Assembly: GCA_017615275.1 (NCBI GenBank)
Contig: JAGAAO010000038.1
Coordinates: forward strand, 56,544-120,543
Length of the DNA stretch: 64,000 nucleotides
Direction: 5' to 3'
DNA from: Butyrivibrio sp.
Lineage (GTDB): Bacteria > Bacillota > Clostridia > Lachnospirales > Lachnospiraceae
Shown: piece after piece, positions 16,741-25,781 of the stretch
How the letters are laid out: every line of letters begins with the position of its first letter
How positions within the stretch are numbered: the stretch's first letter is position 1
Program-made: the position numbers and the translations under genes
The notes under the pieces: model-generated
Seen by the model: only the letters and a program-made list of their open reading frames with translations
The model's database searches: none
Told to the model about the DNA's origin: nothing

Positions 16741-17964
16741 ATGAAAGTAACAGAAGGCGGAGTTACAGCAGCAAAGGGCTTTATGGCGACAAGCTGTGAG
16801 GCAGGTATCAAGTACAAGGACAGAACGGATATGGCTTTGGTATATTCGGACACACCTTGCGTATGTGCGGGAACTTTTACAAGTAATGTTGTAAAAGCGG
16901 CATGTGTGCAGTGGGATAAGCAGATAGTCGATTCAGGAAAGCCCATGCAGGTGGTTGTTATCAATTCAGGAATAGCAAATGCTTGTACGGGAAAAGAGGG
17001 CTTTGATGCATGTGAAGCTACGGCAAAAGCTGTGGAGAAGAGCCTTGGCGTTCAATTTGATTCTGTAGCTGTTGCATCTACAGGCGTTATAGGCATGCAA
17101 CTTCCTGTAGATAAGCTTGTTGCCGGCGTTGAGAAGATGAGTAAGACTCTGGACAGCAGCATAGAAGCGGGAACAGCGGCGTCCAAAGCAATCATGACCA
17201 CAGATACCGTCAACAAGGAAGTTGCCGTTTCTTTTGAAATATCGGGAAAAGAAGTGGTTCTCGGCGGAATGAGCAAGGGATCGGGAATGATCCATCCGAA
17301 TATGTGCACGATGCTTGCTTTTCTTTCAACAGATATAGCTATTGAGAAAAAGCTTTTGCAGGAAGCTGTGAGTGAAGTTGTTTCGGATACATTCAACATG
17401 ATAACCGTAGACGGAGACACATCCACAAACGATACGCTTTTGTGCATGGCGAACGGAAAAGCGGGAAACGATATAATAAAAGATAAAAATGAAGATTACG
17501 AGACTTTTAAGAGTGCTCTTTTGTATGTGTGCGAGTTCCTTGCCAAGAAGATGGCGGCGGACGGAGAGGGCGCAAGTAAGCTCTTTGAAGCAAAGGTCAT
17601 AAATGCCAAGTCCAAAGAAGATGCCAAGACGCTTTCAAAAGCAATCGTCGGATCAAATCTTTCCAAGGCGGCTGTATTCGGATGCGATGCCAATTTCGGA
17701 AGATTCCTATGCGCTATGGGATATTCGGGAGCGCAGTTCGATCAGAACGATGTTGAGCTTTTCTTTGAGAGTAAAGCGGGCAAACTTGAGGTGTTCCACA
17801 GAGGAACTCCCATCGTTTTCGATGAGGACGAGGCACTTAAGATAATGAAAGAAGATACGGTAACTGTTTTTGTAAACATGAACGAGGGCGATGCACAGGC
17901 AACAGCTTGGGGCTGCGATCTTACTTACGATTACGTCAAAATAAATGCAGATTATAGGAGCTGA
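16741..17964 (+). CDS. argJ: Bifunctional glutamate N-acetyltransferase / amino-acid N-acetyltransferase
   Basis: ArgJ moves the acetyl group from N-acetylornithine to glutamate, recycling it in arginine synthesis. It self-cleaves into two chains before a conserved threonine. From ATG 16741 it has 407 residues; the cleavage site reads HPNMC-TMLAF with nucleophile Thr190. The residue before the scissile bond is Cys189, where most family members have alanine. GMSKGSGMI and DTSTNDT blocks are intact. An upstream GTG (16720) overlaps the GNAT stop; the GGGAGAAAAG site favours ATG 16741. Confidence 0.95.
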   Translation: MKVTEGGVTAAKGFMATSCEAGIKYKDRTDMALVYSDTPCVCAGTFTSNVVKAACVQWDKQIVDSGKPMQVVVINSGIANACTGKEGFDACEATAKAVEKSLGVQFDSVAVASTGVIGMQLPVDKLVAGVEKMSKTLDSSIEAGTAASKAIMTTDTVNKEVAVSFEISGKEVVLGGMSKGSGMIHPNMCTMLAFLSTDIAIEKKLLQEAVSEVVSDTFNMITVDGDTSTNDTLLCMANGKAGNDIIKDKNEDYETFKSALLYVCEFLAKKMAADGEGASKLFEAKVINAKSKEDAKTLSKAIVGSNLSKAAVFGCDANFGRFLCAMGYSGAQFDQNDVELFFESKAGKLEVFHRGTPIVFDEDEALKIMKEDTVTVFVNMNEGDAQATAWGCDLTYDYVKINADYRS

Positions 17965-17967
17965 GAA

Positions 17968-18864
17968 ATGGACAAGGATATGCAGGATGTATTGAAAAAA
18001 GCGGAAGTACTTGTAGAGGCACTTCCATATATTCAGAAATTCAACAGAAAGATTATAGTTGTTAAGTACGGCGGAAGCGCAATGAGCAATGCGGAGCTTC
18101 AGAAGAACGTAATAACCGACGTTACTTTGCTTAAACTTGTAGGTTTTAAGCCTATTATCGTACACGGCGGCGGAAAGGCAATAAGCTCTTGGGTTTCCAA
18201 GGTCGGAAAAGAGGCTGAATTTATAAACGGACTCAGAGTTACCGATTCTGAGACTATGGAGATTGCTGAGATGGTTCTCGGAAGAGTCAATAAGCAGCTT
18301 GTTACCATGGTTCAGGAGCTTGGAGTTAAGGCAATCGGTATAAGCGGTAAGGATTCGGGACTTCTTCATGTAAAAAAGAAACTTTCGGACGGCAAGGATA
18401 TAGGATATGTGGGAGAGGTTGATTCTGTTGATCCCAAGATTCTTTTTGATCTTTTGGACAACGATTATCTTCCTATCATAGCGCCTGTGGGACTTGATGA
18501 TAATTTTGATACATACAACATAAATGCAGATGACGCTGCATGTGCGGTTGCAAAGGCTGTGGGAGCAAACAAACTTGCATTCCTTACGGATATAGAGGGC
18601 GTGTACAAAGATATCAAAGATCCTTCATCATTTATTTCAAGACTTACATGTTCTGAAGCAGATGCTCTTATTGCATCGGGAAATATCGGAGGCGGTATGC
18701 TTCCGAAGCTCAACAACTGTACGGACGCCATCAGAAAAGGCGTTAATAACGTGCATATTCTCGACGGAAGGATTCCACATTGCCTTCTTCTTGAGATCTT
18801 TACCAAAAAAGGTATCGGAACAATGTTTATGTCGGATGACGACGCGCTTGCAATGAATAATTGA
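17968..18864 (+). CDS. argB: Acetylglutamate kinase
   Basis: ArgB phosphorylates N-acetylglutamate, the committed and often arginine-inhibited step. The 298-residue protein shows the amino-acid-kinase motifs [20 protein letters not shown] and the late LTDIEGVY and GGGMLPKLN segments. The N-terminal extension before the kinase core (about 20 residues, with the YIQKFNRK helix) is the type seen in hexameric arginine-sensitive enzymes. It starts 3 bp after argJ. Confidence 0.96.
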   Translation: MDKDMQDVLKKAEVLVEALPYIQKFNRKIIVVKYGGSAMSNAELQKNVITDVTLLKLVGFKPIIVHGGGKAISSWVSKVGKEAEFINGLRVTDSETMEIAEMVLGRVNKQLVTMVQELGVKAIGISGKDSGLLHVKKKLSDGKDIGYVGEVDSVDPKILFDLLDNDYLPIIAPVGLDDNFDTYNINADDAACAVAKAVGANKLAFLTDIEGVYKDIKDPSSFISRLTCSEADALIASGNIGGGMLPKLNNCTDAIRKGVNNVHILDGRIPHCLLLEIFTKKGIGTMFMSDDDALAMNN

Positions 18865-18882
18865 GTTTGGGAGACAGAAAAG

Positions 18883-20082
18883 ATGAGTGAATTAATGAAG
18901 CAGTATATCGATGAAGCAGAGAAGGCATTACTTCATACATACAACCGTTATCAGATAGTTCTTGATAAGGGAGACGGAGTTTATCTTTACGACCTTGATG
19001 GCAAAAAGTATCTGGATTTTGTGTCCGGAATAGCTGTTTTTGCCCTTGGATACAATTACAAAGATTATAATGATGCGCTAAAGAGTCAGATAGACAAGCT
19101 TCTTCACACATCAAATTATTATTACAACGTACCTGCCATCGAGGCTGCCAAGAAGATGAAAGAAGCTTCGGGCATGGACAGGGTGTTTTTTACCAACAGC
19201 GGAGCTGAAGCTGTTGAAGGCGCACTCAAAGCCGCAAGAAAATATGCATACTTAAAGGACGGCAAGACCGATCATGAGATAATCGCGATGAACCACTCGT
19301 TCCACGGAAGAACTTTCGGAGCTCTTTCGGTTACGGGAAATCCTCATTATCGTGAAGCGTTTGAGCCCATGATTGGAAATATAAAGTTTGCAAATCTTAA
19401 CGATTTTGAAAGTGTTCTTGCTTGCGTTAACGATAAGACATGCGCTATCATTATGGAAACGGTACAGGGCGAAGGCGGCATCTATCCTGCAACTGAAGAA
19501 TTTCTTACGAAAGTGAGAAAACTTTGTGACGAAAGAGATATTCTTCTTATCCTCGATGAGATACAGTGCGGAATGGGAAGAACGGGATATATGTACGCTT
19601 GGCAGAAGTTTGGCATCAAACCCGATATCATGACAACTGCAAAAGCTTTGGGATGCGGTGTGCCTATCGGCGCATTCCTCATGACGGAGAAAGTTGGCGC
19701 CAATTCGCTTGTTGCAGGAGATCACGGCACTACATACGGCGGAAATCCGTTTGCTTGTGCTGCAGTTAACAAAGTTCTTGATTTATTTAACCAAGACAAT
19801 ATAATAGAAAATGTAAGGGAAGTAGCTCCTTATCTTGAAAATAAACTTGATGAACTTAAGGACCGCTATGACTTTATTATCGACAGAAGAGGCGCCGGAC
19901 TTATGCAGGGTCTTGTGTTTAACAGGCCTGTAGCTGATGTAATAAATATGGCTCTTGAGAAGGGACTAATATTAATTAACGCCGGAGCTGAGATCATCAG
20001 GTTTGTTCCATCTCTTATAATAACTAAAGAAAATGTGGATGACATGATCGAAATTTTAGATTCATGTCTGGGGAATTTATGA
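18883..20082 (+). CDS. argD: Acetylornithine aminotransferase
   Basis: A class III PLP aminotransferase of 399 residues making N-acetylornithine from the semialdehyde. Visible motifs are FVSGIAVFALG, TNSGAEAVEGALKAAR, HSFHGRTFGALS, LILDEIQCGMGRTG and the PLP-binding Lys254 in TTAKALGCGVP. It is the last arginine gene of the operon. Its stop overlaps the start of the following solute-binding-like gene by 4 bp (ATGA). Confidence 0.95.
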   Translation: MSELMKQYIDEAEKALLHTYNRYQIVLDKGDGVYLYDLDGKKYLDFVSGIAVFALGYNYKDYNDALKSQIDKLLHTSNYYYNVPAIEAAKKMKEASGMDRVFFTNSGAEAVEGALKAARKYAYLKDGKTDHEIIAMNHSFHGRTFGALSVTGNPHYREAFEPMIGNIKFANLNDFESVLACVNDKTCAIIMETVQGEGGIYPATEEFLTKVRKLCDERDILLILDEIQCGMGRTGYMYAWQKFGIKPDIMTTAKALGCGVPIGAFLMTEKVGANSLVAGDHGTTYGGNPFACAAVNKVLDLFNQDNIIENVREVAPYLENKLDELKDRYDFIIDRRGAGLMQGLVFNRPVADVINMALEKGLILINAGAEIIRFVPSLIITKENVDDMIEILDSCLGNL

Positions 20083-21812
20083 GATTAAAAAACAGACTAA
20101 TTTCAACTTTACTTGCTTTTGGCATGATAGCCATAGTGGCATATAATGCGCTCTATGGTGGGAGTATATATGAATCACACTCCAACTGGCTTAATAGGGA
20201 GACAATAAGGATCTGGTACACCGACGAGGCACTTACTCCGTATATTTTCAGTAAGGCGATGGCTTATACATCGTCTCAGAAAATTGGACAGCGTGTTCGT
20301 ATTGAGCCTAAGTGCGTTCCCGAAAGTGAGTTTCTTGAGAAAATAAATGTGGAGTCTTTGAATGACCGTGAGTATCCCGATTTGTACGTTGCCACAAACG
20401 ACGTATTGGAGAAAGCGTATTATGCGGGACTTGCCATTGAATGTGACAATTCGGACGGATATTTCAGCGATGCTTTCTTCCCTAAAGCAGCGCTTTCTTC
20501 CGTAAAATACAACGATAAATTTATTGCTTATCCTTTCTATTTCGAGACAAGTGCTCTTGTTTACAACAAGACATATCTCGAAGATTTTGTATTGGAAGAA
20601 ATACTCAAAGAAAGAGAGAGCGTTCAGCAGGCTCTTGAAGGTGACAAAGAGGAAGAATCCGAAGAAGAGAATTCCGAAGAGGGCGAAGGCGATGCTGAAA
20701 AGAGTGAGGAAGAGTCCTCTGATGATAAAGATAAAGAAGATAAGATCGATATAGCATCTTCACAGGGAGATAATGCTCCCAAGATTGCAGGCGATGATTC
20801 GGAAAACAACAATGAGGAAGTTGTTGCAACAGATGATGTTATGGCTGCAAGTAAAGAGAACGCGCAGGTTGATCAGATGAATGAGAAGCTTGCGGAAGCT
20901 GAAAAAGATCCCGAGCTTATGGCAGAAGTTGAGCAGAGGATGAAAGAAGAGATTCCTACTTCAATTCAGGATATCATCGAGTTTTCAGGAAGATACAACG
21001 CGCCCGACCAGATTGATGTCTTTAAGTGGGACGTTACAGATATTTTCTATAATTATTTCTTTGTTGGAAAATATATGGATGTAGGTGGTGAGAACGGTGA
21101 TAATGCCGAGCTCATAAACATCTATGATGAAAATACGATAAGCTGTATGAAGATTTATCAGCAGCTTAGTCAGTTCTTTGCTATTGATGCGAGTACAATC
21201 GACTATGATTCCATAGTTAAGGATTTCGCTGACGGTAAGATAGTGTTTACCATTGCGACAACGGATATTTTTGACAGAATCAATGAAGTTACCAGTAACG
21301 AAAAAACTAATTTCGGAACAGCTCCTAAGAGGAAATTTGAATACGGAGTAGCTCCTATACCGGATCTTACCGATGAGTACGGGGCTAAGACAATGTCTGT
21401 TACGGATTGTATTGTTGTAAACGGATTTTCTGAGAATATTGAAGAGGCGAATCTTTTTGCCAAGTATCTGTGCAGGGATCTTAGTGGAGATCTGTATACA
21501 ATGTCAGGCAAACTTGCCGCTCACCAAGGTGTACAGTACCCGATAAAGGATCTGGAGACATTTGTAAAGGTTTATGCTTCATCTGTTCCTATGCCCAAGA
21601 CCATTGAGACAAGTAATCTCTGGATGGAACTTGAGATTGCGTTTATCAAAATTTGGGATGGATCTGAATGTAACAGTACGCTTAAACAAGTTTCTGAAAA
21701 AATTAAGACTCAGGTAAGCATACGGAAGACCGGAGAAACATATGAAGAAGAATACATCATGGATCCGATGGATGACGCATTGATTGAAGGACTTTCTGAA
21801 GAGGGAGATTAA
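20079..21812 (+). CDS. Extracellular solute-binding-like protein with acidic insertion
   Basis: A 577-residue protein with a single N-terminal membrane segment (about 4-26) and no lipobox cysteine, so it is probably anchored outside the cell. The fold resembles family 1 solute-binding proteins: an IRIWYTDEAL-type start, YPDLYVATNDV, FIAYPFYFETSALVYNK and FANYLC-like C-terminal helices. A Glu/Asp/Ser-rich low-complexity insertion occupies about residues 175-300. No permease or ATPase is adjacent, so it may not belong to an ABC importer. The 4-bp overlap couples it to argD, but a link to arginine is unproven. Confidence 0.7.
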   Translation: MRLKNRLISTLLAFGMIAIVAYNALYGGSIYESHSNWLNRETIRIWYTDEALTPYIFSKAMAYTSSQKIGQRVRIEPKCVPESEFLEKINVESLNDREYPDLYVATNDVLEKAYYAGLAIECDNSDGYFSDAFFPKAALSSVKYNDKFIAYPFYFETSALVYNKTYLEDFVLEEILKERESVQQALEGDKEEESEEENSEEGEGDAEKSEEESSDDKDKEDKIDIASSQGDNAPKIAGDDSENNNEEVVATDDVMAASKENAQVDQMNEKLAEAEKDPELMAEVEQRMKEEIPTSIQDIIEFSGRYNAPDQIDVFKWDVTDIFYNYFFVGKYMDVGGENGDNAELINIYDENTISCMKIYQQLSQFFAIDASTIDYDSIVKDFADGKIVFTIATTDIFDRINEVTSNEKTNFGTAPKRKFEYGVAPIPDLTDEYGAKTMSVTDCIVVNGFSENIEEANLFAKYLCRDLSGDLYTMSGKLAAHQGVQYPIKDLETFVKVYASSVPMPKTIETSNLWMELEIAFIKIWDGSECNSTLKQVSEKIKTQVSIRKTGETYEEEYIMDPMDDALIEGLSEEGD

Positions 21813-21828
21813 CATATGTTAATTTCGC

Positions 21829-21857
21829 TTGATAATTTGAGTTAGATGGACTAGAAT
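21829..21857 (+). promoter_or_regulatory. Promoter upstream of comEA
   Basis: TTGATA (21829-21834), 17-base spacer, TAGAAT (21852-21857), 40 bases before the comEA start; a sigma-A type site. Confidence 0.6.
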
Positions 21858-21896
21858 AAAAAATGCATGGCGGGGACCTCTTGTTATGGAGGGATC

Positions 21897-22559
21897 ATGC
21901 GCAAAGTTTTTATTATGCTGACAGGTGTCACGTTTATATCGCTTTTTCTTGCGGGGTGCACCTCAGCAAAGGCCGGAACAGAGCCAGTTATGAGCAATGT
22001 GCTTTGTGATGCGGGAAACGAATTATTATCAGACAGCAGTGCAGATGAAGCAATATCCGGTCAATCTGAAGATATAGTTTCCAAAGTACTTGTTGTATAT
22101 GTATGTGGAGCGGTGACTTCGCCCGGAGTTTATGAGCTTTCTGTCGGAAGCCGGGTAAATGATGCCGTTAATGCCGCCGGAGGGTTTGGCGACGAGGCTG
22201 ATACGGATTATATCAATCTTGCAGCGGAAATTTCCGATGGGGCAAAACTGCGTATTCCGACTCGGGAAGAGACGGAAAAGATGATGGAAAAAAGCGATGT
22301 GTTGGCGGATGGGGTATTTACCTGCGACAATACTGAACTTAATGTTGATACAAATTCAAAGGACAGCGGGCTTATCAATATAAATACCGCTTCTGAGGAT
22401 GAACTTAAGACTCTCCCGGGAATTGGGGACAGTATATCGGCGAGGATCGTTAAGTACCGTCAAGAAAACGGAAGTTTTAAATCCGTTGAGGATATCAAGA
22501 AGATATCCGGAATTAAGGACAAGCTTTTTTCAAAGATAAAGGAATACATTACTGTATAA
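21897..22559 (+). CDS. comEA: ComEA-like DNA-binding lipoprotein
   Basis: A 220-residue protein. A lipoprotein signal (SLFLAGC, Cys21) is followed by an SLBB domain (VVYVCGAVTSPGVYEL, about 63-125) and a C-terminal tandem helix-hairpin-helix domain (ININTASEDELKTLPGIG … ISGIKDKLFSKI). This is the ComEA receptor that binds double-stranded DNA at the surface during transformation. ComEA proteins are usually anchored by a membrane helix; here the anchor looks like a lipid. TATGGAGGG precedes ATG 21897. comEC lies 3.2 kb downstream on the same strand. Confidence 0.88.
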   Translation: MRKVFIMLTGVTFISLFLAGCTSAKAGTEPVMSNVLCDAGNELLSDSSADEAISGQSEDIVSKVLVVYVCGAVTSPGVYELSVGSRVNDAVNAAGGFGDEADTDYINLAAEISDGAKLRIPTREETEKMMEKSDVLADGVFTCDNTELNVDTNSKDSGLININTASEDELKTLPGIGDSISARIVKYRQENGSFKSVEDIKKISGIKDKLFSKIKEYITV

Positions 22560-22583
22560 CAATTTTATAGGAATGGGTGGAAT

Positions 22584-23270
22584 ATGAGTAAAAAAGTTTT
22601 GGTTGTTGATGACGAAAGAACAATAGTAAAGGGTATTAAGTTCAGCTTGGAACAGGATGATTTCGTAGTTGACTGCGCATATGACGGCGAAGAAGCTGTT
22701 GACATGGCAAAGCATCACAAATACGATATTATTCTTCTTGACCTCATGTTACCTGTGCTCTCAGGTCTTGAAGCTTGTCAACAGATAAGAGGTTTTTCAA
22801 ATGTTCCGATAATTATGCTTACAGCCAAGGGCGACGATATGGATAAGATTCTTGGTCTTGAAAACGGCGCCGATGACTATATGACAAAGCCATTCAATAT
22901 TTTGGAAGTTAAGGCGAGAATTAAGGCTATTATCAGAAGAGCTGCCAAGTCAACTCTTGATGACAAGTGCCTTCAGTTTGGTGACCTTAAGATTTATCAG
23001 GAATACAGAAGAGTATTCGTTAATGAGAAAGAAGTTGATGTAACAGTTCGTGAGTATGAGCTTTTGGAGTATCTTGCCGTACATGCAGGAAAGCCCTACA
23101 CAAGAGATATGCTTATGGATGTGGTTTGGAATAAGGATTGGGATTTCAAGGGCGATGCAAGAACTGTAGACGTTCATATCAGAAGACTTCGTGAGAAACT
23201 TGAGATCAATCCAAGTGAACCTCAGTATATCAGAACAAAGTGGGGAAGCGGATATTATTTCCAGGCTTAA
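22584..23270 (+). CDS. OmpR/PhoB family response regulator
   Basis: A 228-residue two-component regulator. The receiver has DD at 9-10, phospho-acceptor Asp53 (LLDLMLP) and Lys102 (TKPF). The winged-helix DNA-binding domain starts at about 125 and ends IRTKWGSGYYF. It pairs with the histidine kinase 19 bp downstream. The flanking competence and GerMN genes suggest an envelope- or growth-phase-linked signal, but the stimulus cannot be read from the sequence. Confidence 0.93.
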   Translation: MSKKVLVVDDERTIVKGIKFSLEQDDFVVDCAYDGEEAVDMAKHHKYDIILLDLMLPVLSGLEACQQIRGFSNVPIIMLTAKGDDMDKILGLENGADDYMTKPFNILEVKARIKAIIRRAAKSTLDDKCLQFGDLKIYQEYRRVFVNEKEVDVTVREYELLEYLAVHAGKPYTRDMLMDVVWNKDWDFKGDARTVDVHIRRLREKLEINPSEPQYIRTKWGSGYYFQA

Positions 23271-23289
23271 ACAGAGCTGCTAAAAATCT

Positions 23290-24804
23290 ATGAAAAAATA
23301 CTTTGTTGATATTTTAAATTTTTTCAAACAATTAAAGATCAGTAATCTTTTAAAGAGTCTAAGATTTCGATTTTTCATAATAGTCTTTGCGACAGGATTT
23401 TTATCATGCATCATCATGCATATATTGATCCTGCAAAGCTATGAAGATCGAGCAGTCAATGTCAAGTCCAATGAGGTGCAGACGCAGCTCAGGATTTTGG
23501 CAGATCACCTTTTAAAATATGATAATTATTTAAATAATCCAACATCAACCGTCATAAATGCTGAGCTGGACATGCTGGCCAACCTTTATGACGGTCGTGT
23601 GATGGTTATTAATGATAACCTCAAAGTTGTAAAAGATACTTACAACATAAGTCAGGGAAAGACTATCATTTCTGTTGAAGTTGTAAACTGTCTTAAAGAG
23701 GGTTCTAAAGGTGCACTCTCCAAGTACGATCAGGGAAACGGATACATTGAGATGATCACACCCATAATCGAGACAAAGGGTTATGGAGAAGGAGATGTAT
23801 CGGAAAAGGGAGAAAAAGAGGTCGTAAGAGGAGTTCTTTTGACCAGTGTTTCAACCGATTCCATTGAGACGACTTTGGATATCCTGAGTAAGAGGGCTCA
23901 GCTTATAGAGGGCATCATTACTCTTGTTATATTCGTATATGCTGCCCTTGTATCGATTGGTCTGTTGCAGCCGTTTACCAGGATTACTGCCGCAATTAAT
24001 GACGTTAAAGCGGGATATACGGACGAACCCATTGTCGGACCAAACTATTTTGAGACCGAGCAGATCATAAGAGCATTTAACGCTCTTCTAAAGCGAATGA
24101 AGGTTCTCAATGATTCGCGTCAGGAATTTGTTTCCAACGTGTCTCATGAGCTTAAGACGCCTATAACCTCGATGAAGGTTCTGGCGGATTCTCTTTTGGC
24201 GCAGGACAATGTTCCAAATGAAGTTTATAAGGATTTCATGACGGATATTGTAAGCGAGATAGACAGAGAGGATAAGATCATAAACGATCTGCTTTCTCTT
24301 GTTAAGATGGATAAAACTGCGGCCGATCTTAACATCACGAACGTTGATGTTGTTGAGCTCGTTGAAATAGTCTGCAAGAGACTCAGACCTATTGCGGTGA
24401 AGCACAACATAGAGCTTACTTTGGAGAGCAAACGTGCGATCACGGCTGAGATTGACGAAGTTAAGATATCGCTCGTTATTATGAACTTGGTGGAGAATGC
24501 CATTAAATACAATAAGGATCAGGGTCAGGTTAAGGTTGAACTTGATGCCGACCATCAGTTCTTTACCGTTAAAGTAATGGATACCGGTGAAGGTATTCCT
24601 GAATATGCGCTTTATCATATCTATGAGAGATTTTACAGAGTGGATAAATCAAGATCGAGACAGATCGGTGGAACCGGACTTGGTCTTGCGATTGCGAAGA
24701 ATGCGGTTCTTATGCACAGGGGTACAATTGATGTAGAGAGTAAACCTGATGTGGGAACAACGTTCACTGTTAAGATTCCGCTTATTTATACGAATCCTAA
24801 GTAA
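23290..24804 (+). CDS. Sensor histidine kinase (HAMP-HisKA-HATPase)
   Basis: A 504-residue membrane kinase with transmembrane segments at about 27-49 and 208-229, an extracellular sensor between them, a HAMP linker, the HisKA box with phospho-acceptor His286 (NVSHELKTP), and the ATP-binding N box (NLVENAIKYN), G1 (DTGEGIP) and G2 (GGTGLGLAIAK). It is the cognate kinase of the preceding response regulator. The GerMN lipoprotein downstream may belong to the same operon, as extracytoplasmic partners often do. Confidence 0.94.
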   Translation: MKKYFVDILNFFKQLKISNLLKSLRFRFFIIVFATGFLSCIIMHILILQSYEDRAVNVKSNEVQTQLRILADHLLKYDNYLNNPTSTVINAELDMLANLYDGRVMVINDNLKVVKDTYNISQGKTIISVEVVNCLKEGSKGALSKYDQGNGYIEMITPIIETKGYGEGDVSEKGEKEVVRGVLLTSVSTDSIETTLDILSKRAQLIEGIITLVIFVYAALVSIGLLQPFTRITAAINDVKAGYTDEPIVGPNYFETEQIIRAFNALLKRMKVLNDSRQEFVSNVSHELKTPITSMKVLADSLLAQDNVPNEVYKDFMTDIVSEIDREDKIINDLLSLVKMDKTAADLNITNVDVVELVEIVCKRLRPIAVKHNIELTLESKRAITAEIDEVKISLVIMNLVENAIKYNKDQGQVKVELDADHQFFTVKVMDTGEGIPEYALYHIYERFYRVDKSRSRQIGGTGLGLAIAKNAVLMHRGTIDVESKPDVGTTFTVKIPLIYTNPK

Positions 24805-24816
24805 GAGAGAGATAAT

Positions 24817-25767
24817 ATGAGAATCGGCTATTTTTCCAAAAACAGAATATTGGCGTGCACGTTGGTGTTTGTAATGGCTGTGTTATCTGTTTCTTGCAGT
24901 GCAAAGAAAGAGGATTCACGTAACAAGGTGGAAATCTATTATCTGAATTCTGATGAGACGGGTATTGTGTCCAAAGAGCACGAGCTTGCTGCTGATCCGA
25001 ATGATACACATGCAGTTGTGATGGAACTTGTTGAGGAACTTAAGAAAAGTCCCAGCAAGAGCATATATGGTGCGCCTATTTCGGAGGATGTTCTTCTTCT
25101 CTCGGATCCTCAGGTCATTGACGGTGTGATAGAGTTTAACTTTGGAAGTCAGTACTTTGCGCTCGGAAGGACTACTGAGATTCTTAGCAGAGCAGCGATA
25201 GTAAGAACATTTACTCAGGTTAAGGGGATTGATTATGTGAGCTTTTCGGTTGACGGAAGCCCTCTTACGGAGAATTTTAATCCTAAGGGAAAGCCCATAG
25301 GCAATATGTCTGCGGATACATTTATTTATAATGTAGGCAGTGAGATAAATACCTATGAAAAGATTGAGCTTAAGCTTTATTTTGCCAATGAGAACGGAGA
25401 TAAGCTTATTCCCGTATACAGATCGGTTGTTTACAACAGTAATATTTCTATTGAGAAGCTTGCGGTAGAGCAGATCATAAGCGGCCCCAATACTTCTGTT
25501 GTCAATCCTACGATCTCAAAGGATACCAAAGTAAACAGTGTAACGATCAAGGATGGAACATGCTACATTGATTTTGATTCGGCATTTTTGAATCCTACAA
25601 ACAATGTTTCAGCGGAAGTTACGCTTTATTCCATAGTTAATACCGTTGTAGAGTTCCCTGATGTAAATAAGGTATCTATATCGATAGATGGAAACTCATC
25701 GTTTAAGCTTCTGGATTTTACCATTACGGGAGCATATGAGAAAAATCTTGATATTGTAATGCAGTAA
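24817..25767 (+). CDS. GerMN domain lipoprotein
   Basis: A 316-residue secreted lipoprotein (VLSVSC, Cys27). It is followed by two GerMN-type repeats, roughly residues 40-165 and 175-310, seen as paired segments of the form VDGVIEFNFGSQYFALG and GTCYIDFDSAFLNP. GerMN domains occur in spore germination protein GerM and in LpqB-like partners of two-component kinases. The position 12 bp after the histidine kinase suggests the second role, an extracytoplasmic accessory of the sensor. Confidence 0.82.
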   Translation: MRIGYFSKNRILACTLVFVMAVLSVSCSAKKEDSRNKVEIYYLNSDETGIVSKEHELAADPNDTHAVVMELVEELKKSPSKSIYGAPISEDVLLLSDPQVIDGVIEFNFGSQYFALGRTTEILSRAAIVRTFTQVKGIDYVSFSVDGSPLTENFNPKGKPIGNMSADTFIYNVGSEINTYEKIELKLYFANENGDKLIPVYRSVVYNSNISIEKLAVEQIISGPNTSVVNPTISKDTKVNSVTIKDGTCYIDFDSAFLNPTNNVSAEVTLYSIVNTVVEFPDVNKVSISIDGNSSFKLLDFTITGAYEKNLDIVMQ

Positions 25768-25781
25768 GGAGTTATAGATAA

